From the NCBI RefSeq assembly GCF_900101025.1, contig NZ_FMUH01000001.1, forward strand, positions 248,001 through 312,000: DNA of 64,000 bases, in the 5' to 3' direction. This DNA comes from Klenkia marina (GTDB lineage: Bacteria > Actinomycetota > Actinomycetes > Mycobacteriales > Geodermatophilaceae). The notes below the pieces were generated by a model, which worked only from the letters and a program-made list of their open reading frames with translations, had not been told where the DNA came from and made no database searches. Below, piece by piece: positions 55,116 through 62,807 of the stretch. Both the position numbers and the translations under genes were made by a program. Within the stretch, counting starts at the first letter, position 1. Each line of letters starts with the position of its first letter.

Positions 55116-55895
55116 ATGGATCCGGCAACCCTGATCGGCGTCGCCGTGGCCCTGGTGGCCATCCTGGTCTCGATGATCCTCGAGGGCTCCTCGCCCATGG
55201 CGATCATCCTGATCCCGCCGATCATCCTGGTCTTCGTCGGCACCTTCGGCGCCGCCGTCGCCGGCTCCACCATGGCCGACGTCAAGAAGATGGGCGCCTG
55301 GATGAAGCAGGGCTTCATGCCCGCCGCCGTCCCGCCCGCCGCCGACAAGATCGCCGAGCTGGTGACCCTGGCCGAGAAGGCCCGCAAGGAGGGCCTGCTG
55401 GCCCTCGAGGGCCCGATCAAGAACATCGAGGACCCGTTCCTGCAGCGCGGGCTGCAGATGGCCGTCGACGGCACCGACCCCGAGGACCTCCGCACCGTGC
55501 TGGAGGCCGAGATCTCGGCGAAGAAGGCCGAGGACAAGGTCGCCGCCAAGTTCTTCACCGCCATGGGCGGCTACGCGCCGACCATCGGCATCATCGGCAC
55601 CGTCATCGGGCTCATCCACGTGCTGGAGAACCTCAACCAGCCCGACAAGCTCGGCCACCTCATCGCCGCCGCGTTCGTCGCCACCCTCTGGGGTGTGCTC
55701 TCGGCCAACGTGCTGTGGCTGCCCGCCGGCGCCAAGATCACCCGCACCAGCGACCTGCAGGCCGCCCAGATGAAGCTGCTCGTCGAGGGCATCTCCGAGA
55801 TCCAGGCCGGCACCAGCCCGCGCACCGTGCGCCAGAAGCTCACCTCCCTCGTGCCGCCCAGCGAGGCCGCGGCCATGGCCAAGGCCGCCGCATGA
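55116..55895 (+). CDS. motA: Flagellar stator protein MotA
   Basis: The stator subunit that contacts FliG. The 259-residue protein has four membrane segments (LIGVAVALVAILVSMILEGS, AIILIPPIILVFVGTFGAAV, MGGYAPTIGIIGTVIGLIHV, LIAAAFVATLWGVLSANVLW) with the large cytoplasmic loop between the second and third. The family's proline/threonine segment PTIGIIGTVIG is intact. The ATG is one base after the flbD stop. Confidence 0.94.
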   Translation: MDPATLIGVAVALVAILVSMILEGSSPMAIILIPPIILVFVGTFGAAVAGSTMADVKKMGAWMKQGFMPAAVPPAADKIAELVTLAEKARKEGLLALEGPIKNIEDPFLQRGLQMAVDGTDPEDLRTVLEAEISAKKAEDKVAAKFFTAMGGYAPTIGIIGTVIGLIHVLENLNQPDKLGHLIAAAFVATLWGVLSANVLWLPAGAKITRTSDLQAAQMKLLVEGISEIQAGTSPRTVRQKLTSLVPPSEAAAMAKAAA

Positions 55896-56827
55896 GCAAG
55901 CACGACTCCGGCGGCAAGGGCCGCCGCCGGCACGAGGAGCACGAGGAGGAGGAGCACGAGAACCACGAACGGTGGCTGGTGTCCTTCGCCGACATGATGA
56001 CGCTGCTGACCGCCGTGTTCATCGTGCTGTACTCGATCAGCCAGGTCGACCAGCTCAAGTTCGCCGCGTTCGCCGAGGGCCTGTCCGAGAGCTTCGGCGC
56101 CCCGACCTCGATCCTCGAGGACGGCTCGGTCACCACCCAGACCAGCGTGCTCGACGAGCTCAACTCGCCGATGCAGGTGGACAACCAGACCGACCCCACC
56201 CAGCAGGTCGACGGCACCACGATGGCCGCCGCGCAGGCCGCAGCCCTCGCCCAGCAGTCGGCGGAGACCCAGGCCGAGGCCCAGGCCCAGTACGACCAGC
56301 TGGCCGCGGCGCAGGCGGCGATCACCGCCGCGTTGACCGCCGCCGGGGACGCCGGCGCCGCCACGTTCCAGATCACGAAGGACGGCCTGGTCGTGCACAT
56401 CGTCGCCGACCAGGTGCTCTTCGGGGCGGAGGAGGCCGACCTGCGCGGGGAGGGCAAGACCGTGCTGGACGCGATCGCACCCACCTTGGCCGGGCTGCCC
56501 AACCAGCTGCAGATCGAGGGGCACACCAACTCGCTGCCGGTGACCCCGGGCGGGCGGTACGGCTCCAACTGGGAGCTGTCCTCGGCGCGGGCGACCAACG
56601 TGCTGCGCTACCTGGTGGAGACCGACGGTCTCGACCAGAACCGGGTGCAGGCCGCCGCGTTCGCAGCGACGCGCCCGCTCCTGCCCGACTCCGACCCGGC
56701 TTCGGTGTCGGTCAACCGCCGGGTCGACGTCGTCGTCCTGTCCACCGCCTCCGCCGAGGCCAGTGCCCTGCTGCCCGGGCTCGCGTCGCAAGCCGCGGCC
56801 ACCACCCCCGAGGAGACCACCCCGTGA
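55892..56827 (+). CDS. motB: Flagellar stator protein MotB
   Basis: Anchors the stator to the wall and carries the ion-binding aspartate. The 311-residue protein starts with a charged His/Glu tail, then one span with the aspartate in RWLVSFADMMTLLTAVFIVL. It has a long Gln/Ala helix and the OmpA-like peptidoglycan-binding domain (LQIEGHTNSLPVTPGGRYGS and WELSSARATNVLRYLVETDG). The ion used, H+ or Na+, cannot be read with certainty. The ATG overlaps motA by 4 bp. Confidence 0.93.
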   Translation: MSKHDSGGKGRRRHEEHEEEEHENHERWLVSFADMMTLLTAVFIVLYSISQVDQLKFAAFAEGLSESFGAPTSILEDGSVTTQTSVLDELNSPMQVDNQTDPTQQVDGTTMAAAQAAALAQQSAETQAEAQAQYDQLAAAQAAITAALTAAGDAGAATFQITKDGLVVHIVADQVLFGAEEADLRGEGKTVLDAIAPTLAGLPNQLQIEGHTNSLPVTPGGRYGSNWELSSARATNVLRYLVETDGLDQNRVQAAAFAATRPLLPDSDPASVSVNRRVDVVVLSTASAEASALLPGLASQAAATTPEETTP

Positions 56828-57306
56828 GCGCACCGACCAAGGAACGCCCCGCCAAGGGCAAGGAGATCAAGGACGCCGAGGACGGCGAGGAGAAGAAGGG
56901 CGGCAAGCTCAAGCTGATCATCGTCGCCGTCGTGGCGCTGCTCGCGATCGGTGCCGGGCTCTACTTCTTCGTGTTCTCCGGCGGCGGCGAGGACGCCGAG
57001 CCCGCGCCGGTCGCCGGCATCGAGCTGCCGCTGGACGACGTGACCATCAACCTCGCCGGCGGGGGGTACCTCAAGATCGGGGTCACCCTGCAGCTGACCG
57101 AGGAGGCCGGCGAGACCGCCCCGGGCACCGCCAAGGCCACCGACATCATCATCGACATGTTCTCCGAGGCCCAGCCCACCGACGTCACCGGCAACCGCGA
57201 CGCCATGAAGGCCGAGCTCGAGAAGCGCCTCGAGGAGGCCTACAACACCGAGGAGGCCGGGGACATCGTGATGGGGGTGTACTACACCTCCTACGTCACG
57301 CAGTAG
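56824..57306 (+). CDS. fliL: Flagellar basal body-associated protein FliL
   Basis: A 160-residue stator-associated protein with a Lys/Glu-rich N-terminus, a membrane span (LIIVAVVALLAIGAGLYFFV) and the FliL domain (LDDVTINLAGGGYLKIGVTL, with DIIIDMFSEAQPTDVTGNRD). The GTG overlaps motB. The 66-bp hairpin element begins two bases after the stop. Confidence 0.88.
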   Translation: MSAPTKERPAKGKEIKDAEDGEEKKGGKLKLIIVAVVALLAIGAGLYFFVFSGGGEDAEPAPVAGIELPLDDVTINLAGGGYLKIGVTLQLTEEAGETAPGTAKATDIIIDMFSEAQPTDVTGNRDAMKAELEKRLEEAYNTEEAGDIVMGVYYTSYVTQ

Positions 57307-57307
57307 C

Positions 57308-57373
57308 AGAAGGACCCCGTCCCACCCCACGACGCGCTCCGCACGTCGCGGGCCCCTGGGACGGGGCCGTTCC
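57308..57373. repeat. 66-bp dispersed hairpin element, copy B (inverted relative to copy A)
   Basis: Its reverse complement matches 32391-32456 at 60 of 66 positions. GGACCCCGTCCC and GGGACGGGGCC are the arms. Here it separates fliL from fliM on the same strand and probably ends the flbD-fliL unit. Confidence 0.75.
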
Positions 57374-57388
57374 ATCACCTCGCCACGG

Positions 57389-57416
57389 TCAGGGAGACCA
57401 CCCGGGCCGCCGATGA
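57389..57416 (+). promoter_or_regulatory. Sigma-28-type promoter of fliM-flhB, leaderless
   Basis: TCAG within GGTCAGG (57389-57392), a 16-base spacer, then GCCGATGA (57409-57416). The fliM GTG follows seven bases later in the context GCGTGACC. Confidence 0.6.
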
Positions 57417-57423
57417 GGGAGGC

Positions 57424-58392
57424 GTGACCCTCGCCGACGCCGTTCCCGCATCGCGCGGGGCGGCGTTGATGGCGTCCCGGCGCCGGCGCGGTGAACCGCG
57501 CAGCTACGACTTCCGCCGCCCCACCAAGCTCTCGCGCGACCACGTGCGGGTGCTGCAGAACCTGCTGGAGACCTTCACCCGGCAGACCGCCACCAACCTG
57601 ACCCAGGCACTGCGCACCGAGGTCAAGATGGAGCTGGGCGGGATCGACCAGTTCGCCTACGACGACTACATCGCGCACCTGGACAACCCGGTGTTCATGT
57701 CGGTCGTCACCTTCGAGCCGCTGCGCGGGCGCGGACTCATGACGTGGTCGATGGACATCGCCATGGCGATGATCGACCTCCTGCTGGGTGGATCGGGCGC
57801 GGCCGAGCAGCCGCAGCGCCCGATGACCGGCATGGAGACCCGCCTGGCCAAGTACCCGGTCGAGCGGGTGCTCCACGAGCTGGGCACGGCCCTGCGCCCC
57901 ATCGTCCGCGTGGACTTCGGCCTCGAGGGGTTCGAGTACCAGCCGAACCTGGCCCAGTTGGCGGTCAGCTCGGAGACCGTCGTGGTCTGCTCCTTCTCCC
58001 TCACCCTCGGTGAGCGCGAGACCGAGGCCACGCTCATGCTGCCCTTCGCGCCCTTCGCCCCGGCGCTGCACGGCGCGACCTCCCCCCAGCTCTCGGCGCA
58101 CGCCCTGCGCGAGCGGCAGCAGGCCGCCGACGCGTTGTCCGACCGGCTCGGCGCCGTCCCGGTCGAGGTCAACGCCCGCTTCCGGCCGATCACCGTGCCC
58201 AGCGCCGACCTGCTGTCCCTGGCCGTCGGCGACGTCCTGCTGCTGCGGCACCCGCGGGACAGCCCGCTGGAGGTCACCACCAACGACGTCGTCTTCGCCC
58301 ACGCCGTGGCCAGCAACCACCGACGGCGGCTGGCCGCCGAGATCGTCGCCACCCCGCCCGGTTCCACCAGCACCACGAGGGACGCCCAGTGA
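57424..58392 (+). CDS. fliM: Flagellar motor switch protein FliM
   Basis: The C-ring protein that normally receives CheY-phosphate. The 322-residue protein has YDFRRPTKLSRDHVRVLQNL, the middle CheC-like domain (IAMAMIDLLLGGSGAAEQPQ, PMTGMETRLAKYPVERVLHE) and a C-terminal SpoA domain (PVEVNARFRPITVPSADLLS). The N-terminal CheY-binding peptide is poorly conserved (LADAVPASRGAALMASRRRR). The GTG start fits a leaderless mRNA, although an AGGGAGG lies just upstream. Confidence 0.93.
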   Translation: MTLADAVPASRGAALMASRRRRGEPRSYDFRRPTKLSRDHVRVLQNLLETFTRQTATNLTQALRTEVKMELGGIDQFAYDDYIAHLDNPVFMSVVTFEPLRGRGLMTWSMDIAMAMIDLLLGGSGAAEQPQRPMTGMETRLAKYPVERVLHELGTALRPIVRVDFGLEGFEYQPNLAQLAVSSETVVVCSFSLTLGERETEATLMLPFAPFAPALHGATSPQLSAHALRERQQAADALSDRLGAVPVEVNARFRPITVPSADLLSLAVGDVLLLRHPRDSPLEVTTNDVVFAHAVASNHRRRLAAEIVATPPGSTSTTRDAQ

Positions 58393-59141
58393 GCACCAGC
58401 ACCGCCGGCCGCAACGACGACGCCGCCACCATCTCCGCCGCCGTGGTCGCCGCGGCGGAGGCCGCCGGGGCGCTGCTCCCGGCCCCGTCCGCGCTCAGCA
58501 CCGGCACCCCCGTCGACGACCCCGACATCGCCCCGCTGCCCGGCGACGCCCCCGCGGCCATCACCGCACGGCTGTCCGGCGAGGTCAGCGGCGACGTCGT
58601 CCTGGTCGTCGCCGGATCCGTCGTCGAGGCCCTGGCGAACTCCCCGGTCGGCAAGCTGGACGTCGCCGCCGCGATGCGCCCCGCGCTGGAGGCCGCCGCC
58701 AGCGTCCTCGGTCGGGTGACGGTCACCAGCGAGCGCATGGAGGAGCCCGAGGCGGCTCTGGACGGGCTGCGCGACAAGGGCGTCTTCCTCGCCGTCCCGC
58801 TGCTGGCCGGCGGCGAGCACCAGGCCACCCTCGCGCTGCAGGTCACGCTCCCCCGCGCGCAGGCCACCCAGCGCGGCAGCCTCGAGCTGCTGCGCAACGT
58901 GGCCATGGAGGTCACCGTCGAGATCGGCCGCACCCGCATGACGGTGCAGGAGCTGCTCTCGCTCTACCCGGGCGAGATCGTCGAGCTGGACCGTGCGGCC
59001 AGCGCCCCGGCCGACCTGCTGGTCAACGGCACCCTCATCGCGCGCGGCGAGGTGGTCGTGGTCGACGAGGAGTTCGGCCTGCGGATCACCGAGGTGGTCA
59101 CCGACGCCGCGGCCGCCGAGCTCGGGCAGGCCTCGGCATGA
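58389..59141 (+). CDS. fliN: Flagellar motor switch protein FliN, long (FliY-like) form
   Basis: A 250-residue C-ring protein. The last 80 residues are the SpoA domain (LLRNVAMEVTVEIGRTRMTV and LLSLYPGEIVELDRAASAPA, then DLLVNGTLIARGEVVVVDEE). The first 165 residues resemble a diverged CheC/FliM-middle-type domain, as in FliY, but the phosphatase motifs of active CheC/FliY are not visible. The GTG overlaps fliM by 4 bp. Confidence 0.9.
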   Translation: MSTSTAGRNDDAATISAAVVAAAEAAGALLPAPSALSTGTPVDDPDIAPLPGDAPAAITARLSGEVSGDVVLVVAGSVVEALANSPVGKLDVAAAMRPALEAAASVLGRVTVTSERMEEPEAALDGLRDKGVFLAVPLLAGGEHQATLALQVTLPRAQATQRGSLELLRNVAMEVTVEIGRTRMTVQELLSLYPGEIVELDRAASAPADLLVNGTLIARGEVVVVDEEFGLRITEVVTDAAAAELGQASA

Positions 59142-59686
59142 CCTGGATGGTCATCCGGCTGATCCTGTCGCTGGCCTTCGTGGGTGGCGTCCTGTGGTTC
59201 GCCGCCCGCGTGGCGAAGAAGCGCGGGCTCGGGATGGGCAACGGGCTGATCGAGGTCGTCGCGCGGCAGCGGATGGGCCGCAGCAGCACCGTCAGCGTGC
59301 TGCGGGTCGCCGACCGCGTGCTCGTGGTCGGCAGCACCGAGGAGAACGTCACGCTGCTGGCCGAGATGGACGCCGAGGTCGTCGAGGAGGTGCTGGCCGA
59401 GGCCGAGCAGGAGCGCCTGGCCGTGCAGGAGGCCCGCCGGGTCGCCGTCGCCGCCCGTCGCACCACCCCCCAGCTGGAGGGGGCCGACGACCTCGAGCCC
59501 ACCGACCCGCCCACCACCCGCATCGCCCTGCCCCCCATCCCCGGCCGGCCCGGCGCCCGGCGTCCCGTGCCGGCTGCCCGCCACGGCCACGGACCGACGG
59601 CCGGGCTCACCGCCGGCTCGGTGTTCGACCGTGCCGCGTGGACCCAGCTGGTCGAGGGGCTGCGGGAGCGGACGGTGCGCCGCTGA
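59138..59686 (+). CDS. fliO: Flagellar biosynthesis protein FliO
   Basis: A 182-residue protein that helps assemble the FliP ring. It has one N-terminal span (MVIRLILSLAFVGGVLWFAA), a short strand-rich domain (VVARQRMGRSSTVSVLRVAD, VLVVGSTEENVTLLAEMDAE) and a Pro/Arg-rich tail of about 65 residues. The ATG overlaps fliN by 4 bp. Confidence 0.85.
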   Translation: MTWMVIRLILSLAFVGGVLWFAARVAKKRGLGMGNGLIEVVARQRMGRSSTVSVLRVADRVLVVGSTEENVTLLAEMDAEVVEEVLAEAEQERLAVQEARRVAVAARRTTPQLEGADDLEPTDPPTTRIALPPIPGRPGARRPVPAARHGHGPTAGLTAGSVFDRAAWTQLVEGLRERTVRR

Positions 59687-60510
59687 TGCCCGCGCTCCTG
59701 CGGGAGCGCGCCGGTCGCTGGGCCACCCGGGTGGGGGTGGTCGCCGCCGTCGGCGCCACGCTCCTCTGCCTGACCGCGACCGCCGCCCTGGCGGTCGACG
59801 ACCCCACCGCTCCGGTCGACCCCACCGTCCCGGTGGTCGACGGCGGCGGACTGGACATCAACATCGGGGGCGACAGCCCCTCCAGCGCCATCACCCTGAT
59901 CCTGGCCATCACGGTGCTGTCCGTCGCGCCGTCGCTGCTGCTGCTGGTGACCTCGTTCACCAAGATCGTCGTGGTGCTGTCGTTGACCCGCAACGCCCTG
60001 GGTCTGCAGAACTCCCCGCCCAACCAGGTGCTCACCGGGCTGGCGTTCTTCCTGACCCTGTTCGTGATGGGGCCGGTGATCGCCGACATCAACCACCTGG
60101 CCATCCAGCCCTACCTCGACGGGCAGCTGTCGGTCGGGCAGGCCTACGACGCCGGAGTCGAACCGCTCAAGCACTTCCTGCTGGCCAACACCCGCGGCGA
60201 CGAGCTCAAGCTCATGGTCGGGCTGAGCGGTGAGGACATGCCCGCCGACCCCGAGGCCGTGAGCATGCTGACGCTGGTGCCGGCCTTCGTGCTCAGCGAG
60301 CTCAAGAGCGCGTTCATCATCGGCCTGGTCGTCTTCATCCCGTTCCTGGTGCTGGACATGCTGGTCAGCGCCGCGCTCATGGCGATGGGCATGATGATGG
60401 TGCCGCCGGTGATCGTGTCGCTGCCGTTCAAGCTGCTGCTGTTCGTCGTCGTCGACGGCTGGGCCCTCATCACCACCGCGCTGGTGGGTTCCTACGGGAG
60501 CTACGGCTAG
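59686..60510 (+). CDS. fliP: Flagellar export gate protein FliP
   Basis: A pore-forming subunit of the export gate. The 274-residue protein has an N-terminal signal-like segment (VGVVAAVGATLLCLTATAAL), then the core with LLLVTSFTKIVVVLSLTRNA, PNQVLTGLAFFLTLFVMGPV, FVLSELKSAFIIGLVVFIPF and MGMMMVPPVIVSLPFKLLLF. The ATG shares one base with the fliO stop. Confidence 0.95.
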   Translation: MPALLRERAGRWATRVGVVAAVGATLLCLTATAALAVDDPTAPVDPTVPVVDGGGLDINIGGDSPSSAITLILAITVLSVAPSLLLLVTSFTKIVVVLSLTRNALGLQNSPPNQVLTGLAFFLTLFVMGPVIADINHLAIQPYLDGQLSVGQAYDAGVEPLKHFLLANTRGDELKLMVGLSGEDMPADPEAVSMLTLVPAFVLSELKSAFIIGLVVFIPFLVLDMLVSAALMAMGMMMVPPVIVSLPFKLLLFVVVDGWALITTALVGSYGSYG

Positions 60511-60785
60511 TGAGCGACGCGCAGATCACCGACATCGCGGTGCAGACCATGGTCGTCGCGGCCAAGGTCTCGGCACCGATCCTCCTGACCGCGCTGCTGG
60601 TCGGCTTCGCGATCTCGCTGTTCCAAGCGGCGACCCAGATCCAGGAGCAGACCCTCTCCTTCGTGCCCAAGCTGGTCGCGGTGGCCATCGCCCTGGTCAT
60701 CACCGGGAACTGGGTGCTGTCGGAGCTGGTCTCCTTCACCCACCACCTCTTCGACGCACTGCCGGCGCTGCTCGGCCGGAGCTGA
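60510..60785 (+). CDS. fliQ: Flagellar export gate protein FliQ
   Basis: A 91-residue gate subunit with two membrane helices (VAAKVSAPILLTALLVGFAI and VAVAIALVITGNWVLSELVS) and the family segment ISLFQAATQIQEQTLSFVPK. The GTG shares one base with the fliP stop. Confidence 0.93.
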   Translation: MSDAQITDIAVQTMVVAAKVSAPILLTALLVGFAISLFQAATQIQEQTLSFVPKLVAVAIALVITGNWVLSELVSFTHHLFDALPALLGRS

Positions 60786-60789
60786 CGGC

Positions 60790-61554
60790 GTGGACCTCGA
60801 CGTCTCCGAGGCCACCCTCGCAGCCCTGCTGCTGGCCACCGCGCGCACCGCCGGCTTCGTGCTGCTGGCCCCGCCGTTCAACTCCAAGGCCATCCCGGGA
60901 GCCGTGAAGGGCGCGCTCTCGGTGTGCCTGGCCCTCGTGGTGTTCCACCAGGTCGAGAGCCAGCTCGGCGTCCTGTCCGCGGGCTACCTCGTGCTCACCG
61001 CGCTGACCGAGGTGGTCATCGGCGCCGCGCTGGGGTTCGTCGTCCAGCTGTTCTTCGCCGCGATCCAGCTCGCCGGCGACATCCTCGACGTCACCGGCGG
61101 CTTCTCCCTGCAGCCCGCCTACGACCCGCTGTCGATGAGCACCGCCTCGACCATCGGCCGCCTGCAGAACCTGCTGGCCACCGCGCTGCTGTTCACCAGC
61201 GGAGGGCACCTGCTGCTCGTGCGCGGGCTGTTCACCTCCTACGAGGGGCTGCCACTCGGCGCGGTGCTGCCCGGCGACCAGGTGGGGCAGGTCGTCGTCC
61301 ACGCGATGTCGACGATGTTCCTGGCCGCGCTGCAGATCGCCGGGCCGCTGGTCGCGGTGCTGCTGCTGGCCGACGTCGCCCTGGGCCTGGTGTCCCGGGC
61401 GTCGCCGCAGATGAACATCTTCGCCCTGGGCTTCCCGGTCAAGATCATGCTCACGCTGGTCATGCTCGGGCTGACCTTCCCGCTGCTGCCCACCGCGCTG
61501 GACACGCTGATGGACACCGCGACCCGCGCCATGCTCTCGTTCCGGGCGGGCTGA
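60790..61554 (+). CDS. fliR: Flagellar export gate protein FliR
   Basis: A 254-residue integral membrane gate subunit with about six hydrophobic segments. Recognisable parts are ARTAGFVLLAPPFNSKAIPG, VIGAALGFVVQLFFAAIQLA, GFSLQPAYDPLSMSTASTIG and LVSRASPQMNIFALGFPVKI. The GTG is four bases after fliQ. Confidence 0.93.
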   Translation: MDLDVSEATLAALLLATARTAGFVLLAPPFNSKAIPGAVKGALSVCLALVVFHQVESQLGVLSAGYLVLTALTEVVIGAALGFVVQLFFAAIQLAGDILDVTGGFSLQPAYDPLSMSTASTIGRLQNLLATALLFTSGGHLLLVRGLFTSYEGLPLGAVLPGDQVGQVVVHAMSTMFLAALQIAGPLVAVLLLADVALGLVSRASPQMNIFALGFPVKIMLTLVMLGLTFPLLPTALDTLMDTATRAMLSFRAG

Positions 61555-61558
61555 CGCC

Positions 61559-62743
61559 GTGGCCGACTCCCCGGGTGGTGAGAAGACCGAGAAGCCGACT
61601 CCCCAGCGCCTGAAGAAGGCGCGCGGAGAAGGCCAGATCCCACGGACGCAGGAGCTCGGCACCTGGATGGGTGCGGTGGCGGCGAGCTTCCTGCTGCCCA
61701 TGATGGCCAGCTCGTCGTTCGAGGCGGCGGGTCAGCTGTTCGGCCAGATCGGGCAGATCGCCCGCACCCCCGACGTGTCCGCGATCGAGCACCTGCTCGG
61801 CGAGGCGCTCTCCTCGTTCCTCGGTGCGGCGTTGCCGCTGGCCGCCGGCGTCCTGGTCGTGGGGGTGATGTCCTCGGCCGTCCAGGGCGGTGTCGTGTTC
61901 GCCAGCAAGCCGGTGAAGCCGTCGTTCAGCAAGATCAACCCGTTCCCGGGCCTCAAGCGCATGTTCGGCGGGCACGGGCTCTGGGAGGTCACCAAGGCGC
62001 TGCTGAAGACCATCGCCATCGCCGTGGCGATCCTGCTCACCGTCTCCGACGTGAAGGCCCTCGTGGCGTCGTCGGGGTCGATGCCCCTGTCGGTCGTCGC
62101 CGGCGTCTTCACCGACTCGGCGCTGATGATGATCCGGGTCGCCGCCCTCACCGGGCTGGTGCTCGCGGTCGCCGACTACGCCGTCGTGCGCTTCCAGCAG
62201 ATGAAGAAGCTCAAGATGAGCCACTACGAGATCAAGCAGGAGCACAAGCAGCAGGAGGGTGACCCGCACGTGAAGGGCCACCGCCGCGCCGTCGCGCTCG
62301 CCCAGGCGCGCAACCGCATGATGACCGACGTCACCACGGCCGACGTCCTGCTCACCAACCCCACCCACGTCGCCGTGGCGCTGAAGTACTCCCCCGCGTT
62401 CGGGGCACCGAAGGTCGTGGCCAAGGGGTCGGGCGAGGTCGCCCGGCGACTGCGCGAGCTGGCCGCCGAGCACGGCGTCCCGCAGGTGCGCGACATCCCG
62501 CTCGCCCGTGCGCTGCACGGCAGCTGCGACATCGGCCAGGAGATCCCCCCGCAGCTGTTCACCGCCGTGGCCCGGGTGCTCGCCTTCGTCATGCAGCTGG
62601 GCCTCAAGGGCGTGAAGGGCGGGGTGCACCAGCCCGGCTTCACCCCGCCGGACACCGAGGGCCTGCCGGTCGCCGGCCGCCGGCGCGCGACACCGGTCGC
62701 CGGCGGGGGCACCGGCGCCGTGGGCGGCGTCGCCGCGGCGTGA
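61559..62743 (+). CDS. flhB: Flagellar export switch protein FlhB
   Basis: Controls the switch from hook to filament export after self-cleavage. The 394-residue protein starts EKTEKPTPQRLKKARGEGQI, has four membrane segments and the INPFPGLKRMFGGHGLWEVTK linker in between, and carries the self-cleavage site LTNPTHVAVALKYSP with the NPTH motif. The last 40 residues are a variable Gly/Ala/Pro tail. The GTG is four bases after fliR. Confidence 0.94.
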   Translation: MADSPGGEKTEKPTPQRLKKARGEGQIPRTQELGTWMGAVAASFLLPMMASSSFEAAGQLFGQIGQIARTPDVSAIEHLLGEALSSFLGAALPLAAGVLVVGVMSSAVQGGVVFASKPVKPSFSKINPFPGLKRMFGGHGLWEVTKALLKTIAIAVAILLTVSDVKALVASSGSMPLSVVAGVFTDSALMMIRVAALTGLVLAVADYAVVRFQQMKKLKMSHYEIKQEHKQQEGDPHVKGHRRAVALAQARNRMMTDVTTADVLLTNPTHVAVALKYSPAFGAPKVVAKGSGEVARRLRELAAEHGVPQVRDIPLARALHGSCDIGQEIPPQLFTAVARVLAFVMQLGLKGVKGGVHQPGFTPPDTEGLPVAGRRRATPVAGGGTGAVGGVAAA

Positions 62744-62771
62744 TCTGCGCGGCCGGTCCGTGACGGGGCGG

Positions 62772-62799
62772 TCACGGCCACCGGGCCGCCTGCCGATGT
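62772..62799 (+). promoter_or_regulatory. Sigma-28-type promoter of flhA, leaderless
   Basis: TCAC within GGTCACGG (62772-62775), a 16-base spacer, then GCCGATGT (62792-62799). The flhA GTG follows eight bases later in the context GCGTGAAG. No ribosome site is present, which supports a leaderless mRNA. Confidence 0.6.
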
Positions 62800-62807
62800 A
62801 GACCTGC

